Under the pieces are notes generated by a model that did not search any database, was not told where the DNA came from, and saw nothing but the letters and a program-made list of their open reading frames with translations. A program made the translations under genes and the position numbers. Of a stretch of DNA of 64,000 bases, positions 1-9,219 are shown piece by piece (within the stretch, counting starts at the first letter, position 1; each line of letters starts with the position of its first letter). The stretch covers positions 819,501-883,500 of the forward strand of contig NZ_CP060635.1 of the NCBI RefSeq assembly GCF_014337215.1. Reading direction: 5' to 3'. This DNA is from Wansuia hejianensis. GTDB taxonomy: Bacteria > Bacillota > Clostridia > Lachnospirales > Lachnospiraceae.

Positions 1-1
1 G

Positions 2-676
2 GTCTTCGCCGCATTTTCAGGCTCTCATCAGGATGCGATTGCCAAGGGCATGCACTGGAGGGAGGAGAAAAATACCGATCTGTGGACGGTGCCTTATCTG
101 CCGATTGATCCGACAGATATTGGAAGAAATTACGATGCGGATGTCATCCGGATCAACAGCCAGTCCGGGAAGGGCGGCGTCGGATATATTCTGGAGAGAA
201 ACTACGGCCTGAACCTGCCGCCGAAGATGCGGGAGGCCATGGGATATGCTGCGAAGGATCTGTCCGATCATCTGCATAAAGAGCTGCTTCCGGATGAAAT
301 CTTCAGCCTGTTTAAAACTGTATTTGAAAATGTCAAGAAGCCTTACAGCATTGATGGAGTACACTTTAAACAGTTGAATGACGGCCGGATTGAGGCGGAA
401 GTAAATTCTGCCTATAACGGCCAGTATACGAAGACAATTGCGGAAGGCAACGGACGTCTGAATGCGGTCAGCAACGCGCTGAAGAAAGCGCATAATCTGA
501 AATTTGATCTGGTCACATATCAGGAGCATGCGCTGACCCAGAGCTCCAGCTCCAAGGCTATTGCCTATGTGGGTATTCGGAAACCGGATGGGACGTTGGC
601 GTGGGGAGCCGGCGTGGACCCTGATATCATCCGGGCTTCCATCGACGCTCTGGTGACGGCGATCAATAACCGGTAA
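2..676 (+). CDS. leuA: 2-isopropylmalate synthase, C-terminal part (5' end outside window)
   Basis: The reading frame is open from base 2, before the first in-window ATG at 50, so the gene is cut by the window edge. The translated start (VFAAFSGSHQDAI, then KGMHWRE) is the end of the catalytic barrel of the long LeuA family; the rest is the C-terminal LeuA dimerisation/leucine-feedback domain, with the repeated-glycine ending (GAGVDPDIIRASIDALVTAINN). The enzyme condenses acetyl-CoA with 2-oxoisovalerate in the first committed step of leucine synthesis in the cytoplasm. There is no obvious tie to the corrinoid genes downstream. Confidence 0.93.
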   Translation, partial: VFAAFSGSHQDAIAKGMHWREEKNTDLWTVPYLPIDPTDIGRNYDADVIRINSQSGKGGVGYILERNYGLNLPPKMREAMGYAAKDLSDHLHKELLPDEIFSLFKTVFENVKKPYSIDGVHFKQLNDGRIEAEVNSAYNGQYTKTIAEGNGRLNAVSNALKKAHNLKFDLVTYQEHALTQSSSSKAIAYVGIRKPDGTLAWGAGVDPDIIRASIDALVTAINNR

Positions 677-792
677 ATTTGTGTATCATTCTGTAAGCCA
701 GCGCCGAAGCTGCCGTCTGGAACAGCAAAGAATTTTGGATGCAACGTTTTTGCGTTTTCTGAGCACTATATAAGCAAAAGGAGGAAGTTACT

Positions 793-1683
793 ATGAAAAT
801 GACGGTAAAGAAATTATTGTTCCTTTTGTTGGCCGGCGTATTCTTGCTGTATGGCTGCGGATCCGGGAATTATGCGAATGATACGCCCTCTGAGGAGGAT
901 TCCGGAAAAACAGCAGACGGCAGCATGAGTGCGGAGCCGGGAAACGGCGGCGGTTCAGACGATGCTGCGGAAGCCATTTGTGCGATGGTTCTCGTTGATC
1001 CGGGCGGAAATAGATATTTCATAGATGTGAATGCCGGCACCTTTTTCACCGCGCCGATTCCGGAAGAGTTTACAAATGCGGATGGAGAGATGCTGGAAGA
1101 GAGCGACCTGAGCGCAGGCGACCTGGTGGAAATCTATGGAAACGGTATCATGCTGGAGAGCTATCCGGGCCAGTATCCAGGCGTCAGCCGGATGGTGCTG
1201 GTACAGGAAGGGACGGAAGAAGACGCCAGTCAGTATCAGGAGCTGATCGATCAGGTCTACGCGGAACCTGACCCCAGCGAACTGCCTGTCATGAGCGTGG
1301 AATATACTACAAAACTGGCAGTTACGTCGATGTTGCTTTCGTCCGGTAATTATGAATGGGCTTACAGCGATGAAAATGGAGAAACCCAGCACGTGGCAGC
1401 CTGTGGCAGCCACATCCTGGAATGGGAAGAGCTGGCAGACGCCAGGCTGGAAGAACCGGCGGATCTGCGGCTGCTTCCCTCCGGTGATATGAAGTCAGTG
1501 GAGATTACCAGATGGCCGGTATCGGCATGGGAAGCCCATGACAGCAGTGCGGCCGGTGAAAAAGTGGAAGCTGCTGAAGAAGAGGGCTCGTATGTGATCA
1601 AAGCTGCGGAGCCGGGATATGTATACCTGGTTGTGGGACACTGGACAGAAGGCTATGTGGAATTTGGATTTTATACTCAATAA
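793..1683 (+). CDS. Secreted lipoprotein of unknown function
   Basis: 296 residues. An AGGAGGAAG ribosome site lies just upstream of the ATG. The N-terminus has two lysine-rich positions, a hydrophobic stretch and a lipobox ending LLYGC with Cys22, so it should be a lipid-anchored extracytoplasmic protein. A low-complexity, acidic Gly/Ser linker (about residues 25-60) follows, then a small beta-rich region (VLVDPGGNRYFID...) that reads like an OB-fold-type or DUF3221-like lipoprotein domain, and a C-terminal beta-rich domain ending in FGFYTQ. I do not recognise a family. It lies alone between leuA and the pab operon. Confidence 0.75.
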   Translation: MKMTVKKLLFLLLAGVFLLYGCGSGNYANDTPSEEDSGKTADGSMSAEPGNGGGSDDAAEAICAMVLVDPGGNRYFIDVNAGTFFTAPIPEEFTNADGEMLEESDLSAGDLVEIYGNGIMLESYPGQYPGVSRMVLVQEGTEEDASQYQELIDQVYAEPDPSELPVMSVEYTTKLAVTSMLLSSGNYEWAYSDENGETQHVAACGSHILEWEELADARLEEPADLRLLPSGDMKSVEITRWPVSAWEAHDSSAAGEKVEAAEEEGSYVIKAAEPGYVYLVVGHWTEGYVEFGFYTQ

Positions 1684-1688
1684 GTTAT

Positions 1689-1718
1689 TTGCAGGGAATG
1701 GGCTGCCTGTGTTATAAT
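1689..1718 (+). promoter_or_regulatory. Predicted sigma-A promoter of the pab operon
   Basis: TTGCAG (1689-1694), an 18-base spacer, and TATAAT (1713-1718) preceded by TG (extended -10). It lies just after the lipoprotein stop and gives a leader of about 220 bases before pabA. Confidence 0.55.
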
Positions 1719-1855
1719 AAGAAAGACGTTTTGCAGCAAGCTGCGGGGAATTTGTTTCTTGCTTCAGGTCTGGACTCTGATTTGAATTCTTGTCCGGCTT
1801 GCTGACTGAGAAAATAATATAGAAGGATAAGGTGTGCCTGAATTTTCAGAAGACT

Positions 1856-1901
1856 GCCGGAACAGATGTATGCAGATACATCTGTTTCGGCTTTTTATTT
1901 T
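1856..1901 (+). terminator. Intrinsic terminator / possible attenuator in the pab leader
   Basis: A 16-bp stem with one G-U pair (1856-1871 with 1876-1891), loop GCAG, followed by TTTTTATTTT. It sits between the predicted pab promoter and the pabA start, so it would stop pab transcription unless read through. I found no T-box or obvious leader peptide. Confidence 0.75.
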
Positions 1902-1945
1902 AATAGGAAAGTTTTTCTGAAAATATTTGGGCGGAAAGGGGTTTT

Positions 1946-2557
1946 ATGTTAGTGATGATTGACAATTATGATTCTTTTGTGTACAACCTCGCGGCTTATT
2001 TTCAGGAGCTGGGCCAGGAAATCCGTGTGGTGAGGAATGACAGGGTATCCGTAGAAGATCTGGCAGAGATGAAAAAGCTGGAAGGGCTTGTGATATCGCC
2101 GGGACCGGGGCGCCCGGAGGATGGAGGCGTATCACAGGAGGCAGTCCGCCATTTCACAGGACGAATTCCCATTTTGGGCGTTTGCCTGGGTCATCAGATT
2201 ATCGGCCACGCTTTTGGAGCTGGCGTTGTTCGGGGAAGCCGGCCCATGCACGGTAAAGTGACCCGGATCTGTCACCGGGGAGAAGGGCTTTTTAAGGGCC
2301 TGCCGGAGTCTTATCCGGTCACCCGCTACCATTCCCTGATAGTGGAGAGGAGCACCGTCCCCGGGCAGCTCCGGGTAGACGCCCTGTCGGAGGATGGCGC
2401 GGTTATGGCTCTTTCCCACAGGGAATATCCGCTGTATGGCATTCAATTTCATCCGGAAGCAGTGCTGACGGAATACGGCCATGAGTTATTGGAAAATTTT
2501 ATCAGAATCTGCAGAGAATGGAGGAAGGGATCATGGGGACAAAAGTTGGCAGGCTGA
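1946..2557 (+). CDS. pabA: Aminodeoxychorismate synthase glutamine amidotransferase subunit
   Basis: 203 residues, a class I glutamine amidotransferase. The nucleophile elbow is GVCLGHQ and the catalytic His/Glu sit in GIQFHPEA. It supplies ammonia to the chorismate-aminating subunit encoded directly downstream. Neighbouring pabB carries the PIKGT motif and is followed by pabC, so this is the folate (p-aminobenzoate) subunit rather than TrpG, although such subunits can serve both. RBS is GGCGGAAAGGGG. The pabB start overlaps its 3' end. Confidence 0.88.
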   Translation: MLVMIDNYDSFVYNLAAYFQELGQEIRVVRNDRVSVEDLAEMKKLEGLVISPGPGRPEDGGVSQEAVRHFTGRIPILGVCLGHQIIGHAFGAGVVRGSRPMHGKVTRICHRGEGLFKGLPESYPVTRYHSLIVERSTVPGQLRVDALSEDGAVMALSHREYPLYGIQFHPEAVLTEYGHELLENFIRICREWRKGSWGQKLAG

Positions 2558-3942
2558 AGAACTATTGTCCGGCAGAGCGGTTATTCGCGGCATTCCACAG
2601 GGAGACGGCGGCTTTTTTGGATTCCTCTCTGGAAAATGCCTATGGCAGATATTCTGTCATCGGCAGGTATCCATACCTGCGGGCAGAAGAAAACCTTGGG
2701 AGGCTGAGAGTGAACGGCAGGGAAATGGATGGCACTCTTTTGGGATTTTTAAGCCGGTACCTGAAGGAGAACAGAGAAGAGAATGAAACGGGACTGCCCA
2801 TGATCAGCGGAGCGGTGGGATATCTTTCTTATGATTACGGGCGAAGCTTTGAACAGATTTCTACCCGGCACGTGAAAGAACTCGACATGCCCGAAGGTCT
2901 GTTTACATTCTACGATCTCTATGTGATTGATGATCTGGAAAAAAAAGAGCTGTATATCTGTACCGGAGAGCGGCTTCATTCTTATGAATGGTATGAATCA
3001 GAGCTGTCGGAGCTGGCCGGTATGCCAGACAGGAAAATTGCCGGGGGTACAGAGCTGCCGGATGAATGCGAAAAGGGTGGCAAAGAGGCAGGCGGGGAGA
3101 GCTCTGTCTCTTCAGATTTCACGAAACAGGAATATCTGGAAGCTATTCATTCTATGATTGAATACATCAGGTCCGGCGATATTTATATCGCAAATATGAC
3201 ACGTCAGATAAAGGTGAAGTGCGACATAGCGCCTTATGAGGTGTTCAGATATCTGAGGCGGCATAACCCGTCGCCGTTTGGCGGGTATCTGAATGAACAG
3301 AATTTTCAGATTATCAGCGCCTCGCCGGAACGTTTTCTCCGGATACGGGCCGGAAATGTGGAGACGCGGCCGATTAAGGGAACCCGGAAGAGGGGGAAAA
3401 CACAGGAAGAGGACCGGAGACTGCGGATGGAACTGGAAGCGTCAGAGAAAGACCGGAGTGAGCTTCTGATGATTGTGGATCTGGAACGGAATGATCTGAA
3501 CAGAGTCTGTGAGCCGGGAAGTGTGCAGGTGACGGAATTATTTGCGGTTGAGTCTTATGCCACGGTTTTTCATCTGGTATCCACGGTGACGGGACAGCTG
3601 AAAGCCGGAAAGACGGCGGCCGATCTGATTGGGGCAGCGTTTCCGGGCGGCTCTATCACAGGGGCGCCTAAGATACGGGCGATGGAAATTATCGATGAAC
3701 TGGAACACAGCAGGAGAGGCCTGTACACAGGTTCTATCGGCTATCTTTCCATGAATGGGGACTGCGACCTGAATATTGTGATCCGAACCGCGGTTCATCA
3801 GAATGGAACGTACCATTTGGGGGCGGGAGGCGGAATTACGGCGGAATCTGAGCCGGAATTTGAATATGACGAGACTTGGCAGAAAGCCAGGGCTGTTGTG
3901 GAGGCAATTACAGGAGGTGACAAAGGATGGATGGACCATTGA
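2533..3942 (+). CDS. pabB: Aminodeoxychorismate synthase component I
   Basis: 469 residues from the ATG at 2533, which I prefer over the in-frame ATG at 2518 because GGAGGAAGG (2520 on) is correctly spaced for 2533. It converts chorismate plus ammonia to 4-amino-4-deoxychorismate. The chorismate-binding domain shows PIKGT (the Lys typical of PabB, where TrpE has Ala), then LIVDLERNDL-type and FPGGSITGAPK motifs and the C-terminal GAGGGIT. It overlaps pabA upstream and pabC downstream, consistent with translational coupling. Confidence 0.92.
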   Translation: MGTKVGRLKNYCPAERLFAAFHRETAAFLDSSLENAYGRYSVIGRYPYLRAEENLGRLRVNGREMDGTLLGFLSRYLKENREENETGLPMISGAVGYLSYDYGRSFEQISTRHVKELDMPEGLFTFYDLYVIDDLEKKELYICTGERLHSYEWYESELSELAGMPDRKIAGGTELPDECEKGGKEAGGESSVSSDFTKQEYLEAIHSMIEYIRSGDIYIANMTRQIKVKCDIAPYEVFRYLRRHNPSPFGGYLNEQNFQIISASPERFLRIRAGNVETRPIKGTRKRGKTQEEDRRLRMELEASEKDRSELLMIVDLERNDLNRVCEPGSVQVTELFAVESYATVFHLVSTVTGQLKAGKTAADLIGAAFPGGSITGAPKIRAMEIIDELEHSRRGLYTGSIGYLSMNGDCDLNIVIRTAVHQNGTYHLGAGGGITAESEPEFEYDETWQKARAVVEAITGGDKGWMDH

Positions 3943-4733
3943 CAGCGGACGACGGATACTGGTTTGGGCTGGGCGCCTTCGAGACAATCCGGGTGTATAG
4001 GGGAAAAGCGGTATTTCTGGAGGAACATCTGCGGCGGCTTCAGAAGGCTGCGGATTTTTTCGGGCTGTTGAGAGCAGGAGAAAAGGATGGCCGCTGGCTG
4101 GATGCTAGAAGAGAGCAGGTCCGTCGTTTCCTTCAGGAAAATCCCATGGAAAATGGAGCCTGCAAGCTGACGGTATCTGAGAAGAATATCCTGCTCACAT
4201 CCCGTTTAAATGTGTATACGGAGGAGCAATATAAGAAAGGGTTTCATTTGGAGTACAGCAGTATCCGCCGGAATGAGACTTCTCCCTTTACCTATTATAA
4301 AACTCTGAACTGCGGAGAAAACATACTGGAAAAGCGCAGGGCAGTAACGGAGGGCTATGATGAACCAGTCTTTTTGAACACCCGGGGGGAGATCTGCGAA
4401 GGGGCTGCGACAAATCTGTTTTTTGTAGAAGAAGGGCGGATAATCACGCCTCCGGTCGCCTGCGGACTGCTGAACGGGATACTTCGGCAGTTCATTATGG
4501 GGCTGCGGCCAGTGGAAGAGAGAGTCATCAGGCCGGAAATGGTAGAACATTTCCAGGAAATGTTTATCACGAACTCTCTCCTGGGGGTGATGCCGGTAAG
4601 CAGACTCGGTGAGAAACAGTTTACTTCGCGTTCCTGTTGGAAATCGCTGTGCCGCCAGGTGTTTTGTGAGCAGGCGACGACAAAAGCAACAGAAGCTCCG
4701 GAAACCTTTGTAACAGCGAAGCCGAAGGGATGA
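3927..4733 (+). CDS. pabC: 4-amino-4-deoxychorismate lyase (PLP class IV)
   Basis: 268 residues of the class IV aminotransferase fold: GLGAFETIRVYRG at the N-terminus, the PLP lysine region YYKTLNCGENILEKR, and EGAATNLFFVEEG. It would split aminodeoxychorismate into pyruvate and p-aminobenzoate, completing the pabABC set. RBS AGGAGGTGACAAAGG lies inside the end of pabB, and the genes overlap by 16 bases. A branched-chain or D-amino-acid aminotransferase would share the fold, but the context decides for PabC. The last 40 or so residues are a non-conserved tail. Confidence 0.85.
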   Translation: MDGPLTADDGYWFGLGAFETIRVYRGKAVFLEEHLRRLQKAADFFGLLRAGEKDGRWLDARREQVRRFLQENPMENGACKLTVSEKNILLTSRLNVYTEEQYKKGFHLEYSSIRRNETSPFTYYKTLNCGENILEKRRAVTEGYDEPVFLNTRGEICEGAATNLFFVEEGRIITPPVACGLLNGILRQFIMGLRPVEERVIRPEMVEHFQEMFITNSLLGVMPVSRLGEKQFTSRSCWKSLCRQVFCEQATTKATEAPETFVTAKPKG

Positions 4734-4780
4734 ACGGCTGTAAAACCCGAAGGACGCCGCACGAAATTGCAGAAGGAGTC

Positions 4781-4809
4781 TTCACAGAAAGTGGCTGCTA
4801 TGGTATAAT
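4781..4809 (+). promoter_or_regulatory. Predicted sigma-A promoter of thrC
   Basis: TTCACA (4781-4786), a 17-base spacer ending in TGG, and TATAAT (4804-4809). The leader to thrC is about 135 bases and I recognise no riboswitch in it. Confidence 0.6.
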
Positions 4810-4949
4810 AAAAACTGTTGATTACGTATGAAAGCTCTGGACGGCAGCCGGGCTGGGGGCATGACTTCATGAGCCGAAGCACGGATCTCGGACGGACAGG
4901 GAAGCACGAATATCCGTTTAGTTAAGAACATCAGGAAGGAAGTAGAAAA

Positions 4950-6446
4950 ATGCAGATATTATACAAAAGCACCAGAGGCGGAGAATCAGGAGTTCCGGCG
5001 TCCCGCGCGGTTTTGAACGGACTGTCCGGAGACGGCGGCCTTTATGTGCCGGAAGAGCTCCCGAAGCTGGAGGTACCCCTGGAAAGGCTGGCCGGAATGA
5101 GCTATCAGGATCTGGCCTACGAGGTGATGAGCCGTTTTCTGACGGATTATACGGAAGAAGAGCTGAGGCACTGCATCAACAGCGCTTATGACGCAAAATT
5201 CGATACTCCGGAGATTGCACCGCTGCGTCAGGCGGACGGAGCATATTTTCTGGAGCTGTTCCATGGTAAAACGATTGCTTTTAAGGATATGGCTCTTTCT
5301 ATCCTGCCCTATCTGATGACTACGGCAGCCAGAAAAAATCATATTACCAATGAGATTGTAATACTGACAGCCACTTCCGGCGATACGGGGAAGGCTGCGA
5401 TGGCTGGCTTTGCCGACGTGCCGGGAACCCGTATTATCGTATTCTATCCGAAGGACGGCGTGAGCCCGGTTCAGGAACGGCAGATGGTGACCCAGAAGGG
5501 TGAGAATACATACGTAGTTGCTATCCGCGGTAATTTTGACGACGCCCAGACCGGCGTGAAGAAGATATTTGGGAATAAGCTGTTGGAAAAGGAACTGGAT
5601 CAGGCGGGCTTCCAGTTTAGTTCGGCCAATTCCATCAACATCGGAAGGCTGGTTCCCCAGGCTGCTTATTATGTATATGCTTATGCGAGCCTGCTCAGGA
5701 AGGGTGAGATCCGGCCCGGCGACCCGATCAATGTGGTAGTGCCCACCGGCAATTTCGGCAATATTCTGGCAGCTTACTATGCGAAGCAAATGGGGCTTCC
5801 CATCGGTAAGCTGATTTGTGCTTCTAATGAGAATAAAGTGCTTTACGATTTCTTTGCCACAGGCACCTATGATAAGAATCGTGAATTTATCCTGACCTCT
5901 TCACCGTCCATGGACATTCTGGTGTCCAGCAACCTGGAACGGCTGATTTACAGGATTGCCGGCGGGAACGCGGACGAGACCAAGACCCTGATGGATGCTC
6001 TTTCCAGGGGCGGCAAATATGAGATCACGCCGGAGATGAGAGATCAGCTTGCAGATTTCTATGGGAATTATGCGTCTGAAGATGAGGTCGCGGCTACAAT
6101 CTCGCGCATCTATTGGGAGGACGGGTATGTTCTGGATACTCATACCGCAGTTGCGGCCGCAGTCTACGGGAAATACACAGAGGAGACCGGAGACCGGACA
6201 AAGACTGTGATCGCTTCTACCGCCAGCCCTTATAAATTTGCCAGAAGTGTGCTTCATGCAATTGACAGGGAGAAATACGACCCCATGCAGGATATGGAGC
6301 AGATCGACGCCCTGGCCGCGGTATCGGGTGTGAAGGTACCGGAAGCGATAGAAGAGATCCGCACCGCACCGGTCCGTCACCATACGGTGGCAGAGGTCGG
6401 AGGGATGGAAGCGGCTGTGAAGAAAATACTGGGGTTAACTGATTAA
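4950..6446 (+). CDS. thrC: Threonine synthase
   Basis: 498 residues, full length for the long (yeast/E. coli-like) ThrC family. It converts O-phospho-L-homoserine to L-threonine with PLP. The N-terminal signature is MQILYKSTRGG, the PLP lysine is in FHGKTIAFKDMALS, and the phosphate-binding/active-site loop is ATSGDTGKAA. It is preceded by its own promoter and followed by a terminator, so it is probably monocistronic. Threonine is also the precursor of the aminopropanol arm of cobalamin (see cobD), but the physical link may be accidental. Confidence 0.95.
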   Translation: MQILYKSTRGGESGVPASRAVLNGLSGDGGLYVPEELPKLEVPLERLAGMSYQDLAYEVMSRFLTDYTEEELRHCINSAYDAKFDTPEIAPLRQADGAYFLELFHGKTIAFKDMALSILPYLMTTAARKNHITNEIVILTATSGDTGKAAMAGFADVPGTRIIVFYPKDGVSPVQERQMVTQKGENTYVVAIRGNFDDAQTGVKKIFGNKLLEKELDQAGFQFSSANSINIGRLVPQAAYYVYAYASLLRKGEIRPGDPINVVVPTGNFGNILAAYYAKQMGLPIGKLICASNENKVLYDFFATGTYDKNREFILTSSPSMDILVSSNLERLIYRIAGGNADETKTLMDALSRGGKYEITPEMRDQLADFYGNYASEDEVAATISRIYWEDGYVLDTHTAVAAAVYGKYTEETGDRTKTVIASTASPYKFARSVLHAIDREKYDPMQDMEQIDALAAVSGVKVPEAIEEIRTAPVRHHTVAEVGGMEAAVKKILGLTD

Positions 6447-6461
6447 AAGATCAAGGGGATA

Positions 6462-6514
6462 AACGTCAAAAGAGGGTGCCCGCCGTGCCGCGGCAGCCTC
6501 TTCTGGCGTTTTTT
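6462..6514 (+). terminator. Intrinsic terminator after thrC
   Basis: A long imperfect stem (AACGTCAAAAGAGGGTGCC pairing with the GGCAGCCTCTTCTGGCGTT region) followed by TTTTTT. Confidence 0.8.
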
Positions 6515-6582
6515 GCTCAGAAAACCACGGCAGGCAATGAAAGAGCTGAGCAGCAGGCTTTCAAGGTTGATGGAGGAACGTA

Positions 6583-7998
6583 ATGAACTGGAATACATTG
6601 TTATCGCCCCGCAGAAAGGGTGAGTACCAGAGGTCGTCGGCAGGTAAATCTTCGGATCTCCGTACAGAATTTGAAAAGGACTATCATAGAATCATAGGCA
6701 GTGCTTCTTTCCGGAGGCTTCAGGATAAGACCCAGGTATTCCCGCTGGATAAAAGTGATTTTATCAGAACACGGCTGACCCATTCCCTGGAGGTTTCCTC
6801 TCTGTCAAAATCCCTGGGGCAAAATATTGCTGAAAGCATTATACAGAAGGGGCTGGACCCGGAGTTTACGGAACAGTCCAAAAGCAACATCTGCGATATT
6901 CTTCTGTGTGCCGGGCTGATCCACGATATCGGGAATCCTCCGTTTGGACATTTCGGGGAAGAAGCGATCCGCGACTGGTTCCGGAAAAACATTCCCGTTC
7001 TGGAATTCAGAGGGAAGCCGTTAACAGAGGTTCTGACGAAACAGATGCAGCAGGATTTTTATCATTTCGAGGGCAATGCCCAGGCGCTCCGTCTGGTCAG
7101 CAAGCTGCATCTGCTGGTGAATGAATATGGCATGAATCTGACCTTTGCCCTGTTGGACACAATCATAAAATATCCGGTTCCGTCAACCGGCGTCCTGCCG
7201 GACAGCGGACGGATCTGTGAGAAGAAAATGGGCTATTTTTATGCAGAGGAAGAATTGTACCGGAAGATCGCAGACAGCTGCGGAACGTTTGGCGTGCGCC
7301 ATCCGCTGACTTATATTCTGGAGGCCGCGGACGACATCGCTTACCGGACCGCCGATATTGAAGATGCATTTAAGAAGGGATTTATTTCCTACGATAGACT
7401 CACATCAGAGCTTCACAGCCATCTGGACGCCATCTATCAGGGAAAGGAGAATTATCCCCTTTCAGTGTTGGAGCATCAGTACCGGAAAGCGCTGGAACGG
7501 GGGGATAAGGAGCCGAAACGTTACGCGGTGTCGAATTTTATCATACGGATGCAGGGCTATCTGATTTACTGTGCCACCGCCGGGTTTACCGCGCATTATA
7601 GGGAAATCATGGAGGGCAGATGGGAGCATGATCTGTTTTACGGGACGGCAGCTGCGCCGATCATCAAAGCATTAGGCAATATTGCCTACGACCATGTATT
7701 TGTCTCCATGCCGATTCTGAAGCTGGAAGTTGCAGCTGGCAAAATTATCACCTATTTTCTGGACACCTTTGTCCATGCGTTTCTCAGCTATGATACAGGC
7801 CAGAAGCTGGGAATGATGGAAGGAAAGCTGATACATCTGGTATCTGATAACTACAAGCAGATCTATCATTTTTATTCCAGGAACCAGCCGGAGAATGTCA
7901 GGCTCTATCTGCGGCTGTTGCTGGTGACAGACTATATCAGCGGGATGACGGACAGCTTTGCTAAAGACCTGTATCAGCAGCTCAATGGGATAGAGTAA
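6583..7998 (+). CDS. dgt: dNTP triphosphohydrolase (dGTPase family, HD domain)
   Basis: 471 residues. The family start is visible (DYHRIIGSASFRRLQDKTQVFPL), followed by the HD metal ligands RLTHSLEV and LIHDIGNPPFGHFGE and the later AADDIAYRTADIEDA. It would hydrolyse dGTP (or dNTPs) to the nucleoside and triphosphate in the cytoplasm. RBS is GGAGGAACGTA. It stands between thrC and the cobalamin operon with no functional connection that I can see. Confidence 0.92.
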   Translation: MNWNTLLSPRRKGEYQRSSAGKSSDLRTEFEKDYHRIIGSASFRRLQDKTQVFPLDKSDFIRTRLTHSLEVSSLSKSLGQNIAESIIQKGLDPEFTEQSKSNICDILLCAGLIHDIGNPPFGHFGEEAIRDWFRKNIPVLEFRGKPLTEVLTKQMQQDFYHFEGNAQALRLVSKLHLLVNEYGMNLTFALLDTIIKYPVPSTGVLPDSGRICEKKMGYFYAEEELYRKIADSCGTFGVRHPLTYILEAADDIAYRTADIEDAFKKGFISYDRLTSELHSHLDAIYQGKENYPLSVLEHQYRKALERGDKEPKRYAVSNFIIRMQGYLIYCATAGFTAHYREIMEGRWEHDLFYGTAAAPIIKALGNIAYDHVFVSMPILKLEVAAGKIITYFLDTFVHAFLSYDTGQKLGMMEGKLIHLVSDNYKQIYHFYSRNQPENVRLYLRLLLVTDYISGMTDSFAKDLYQQLNGIE

Positions 7999-8027
7999 AT
8001 TATACAGAACCATATGATTGGCTGTGC

Positions 8028-8056
8028 TTGTTCTGAGGTGGGGATTGTGATATAAT
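8028..8056 (+). promoter_or_regulatory. Predicted promoter of the cobalamin biosynthesis operon
   Basis: TTGTTC (8028-8033), 17-base spacer, TATAAT (8051-8056) with a TG one base before (extended -10). The leader to cobT is only about 100 bases and shows no cobalamin-riboswitch core, unlike the hem and cbiM operons. Confidence 0.55.
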
Positions 8057-8160
8057 TAACTACGTGTGGGCATGCATTATGAGGATGCCCGGTGTTTTAT
8101 ATTATACGGGCGGCGGCGTGGCAGCGCCGGCGGGGATCCCGGCAGAAAGGGAGAGCGGAA

Positions 8161-9210
8161 ATGACATTAGAAGAAACGGTCCGGAGAATTACTCCGTTGG
8201 ATCAGGAAGCTATGGAAGCTGCAGAGAAGCATTGGAATTCTATTGCTAAGCCTCTGCACAGCCTGGGGAAGCTGGAGGATGTGGTCGTGCAGATTGCCGG
8301 CATCCAGGGAACCTCCAGAGTGGAGATTGCCAGGAAAGCCCTGATTGTTCTCTGCGCGGATAACGGTGTGGTAGAGGAAGGAGTCACGCAGACAGGCCAG
8401 GAGGTAACGGCGCAGGTGGCGGAAAACTTTCTTCAGGAGAAAGCCACGGCAGGGATTCTCTGCCGCAGGACGGGGGCGGAGATTTTTCCTGTGGACATGG
8501 GGATCTACCGGGATACCTGCATCAGGAACTGCAAGATTGCCTATGGTACGAAGAACATGGCAAAAGAGCCTGCAATGACCAGAGATCAGGCGGTGAAGGC
8601 TCTTGAGACCGGTATCATGTTGGCTTTTGAGAAAAAAGAAGAAGGATTCCAGCTTCTGGCTACCGGCGAGATGGGTATCGGAAATACCACCTCAAGCAGC
8701 GCCATGGCTTCGGTACTGCTGAATCATCCGGTGGAAGAAATGACAGGGCGCGGCGCAGGTTTAAGCACGGCAGGTTTAAATAAGAAGATAAAGACAATCC
8801 GGCGTGCCATTGCCATGCACAAGCCAGACCGGGAAGATCCGGTGGACGTGCTTTCCAAAGTAGGGGGATTTGACATAGCCGGCATGGCAGGAGTATTCCT
8901 GGGAGGGGCGGCGGCGAAGATGCCGGTGGTCATTGACGGCTTTATATCCTGTGTGGCCGCATTGGCGGCGATCCGGATCTGTCCTACGGCAGGAGATTAC
9001 ATGATCGCCTCTCATGTATCCAAGGAGCCTGCTGCCCGTCTGCTGCTGGATTCTATTGGAAAAGAAGCTTTCCTGACCTGTGACATGTGTCTGGGGGAGG
9101 GCAGCGGCGCGGTGACGTTATTCCCGCTGCTGGACATGGGCCTGGAGGTATACCGGAAAATGGCTACTTTTGAAGAAAATGACATCGAAACTTATGTTCC
9201 ATTGAGTTAG
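8161..9210 (+). CDS. cobT: Nicotinate-nucleotide--dimethylbenzimidazole phosphoribosyltransferase
   Basis: 349 residues from the ATG at 8161 (GGGAGAGCGG upstream); an in-frame ATG at 8092 would add 23 unconserved residues. It activates the lower-ligand base by forming alpha-ribazole 5'-phosphate. Motifs: CADNGVVEEGVTQ, GEMGIGNTTSS, GRGAGL and the catalytic Glu in MCLGEGSGAV. It is the first gene of the corrinoid operon. No gene for making dimethylbenzimidazole itself (bluB or bza) is in the window. Confidence 0.95.
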   Translation: MTLEETVRRITPLDQEAMEAAEKHWNSIAKPLHSLGKLEDVVVQIAGIQGTSRVEIARKALIVLCADNGVVEEGVTQTGQEVTAQVAENFLQEKATAGILCRRTGAEIFPVDMGIYRDTCIRNCKIAYGTKNMAKEPAMTRDQAVKALETGIMLAFEKKEEGFQLLATGEMGIGNTTSSSAMASVLLNHPVEEMTGRGAGLSTAGLNKKIKTIRRAIAMHKPDREDPVDVLSKVGGFDIAGMAGVFLGGAAAKMPVVIDGFISCVAALAAIRICPTAGDYMIASHVSKEPAARLLLDSIGKEAFLTCDMCLGEGSGAVTLFPLLDMGLEVYRKMATFEENDIETYVPLS

Positions 9211-9219
9211 GAGAGACGG

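Noticed and set aside
1719..1855. T-box or trp-type leader before pabA
   Set aside because: The T-box AGGGTGGNACCGCG motif and a Trp-rich leader peptide are absent; only the terminator hairpin is supported.
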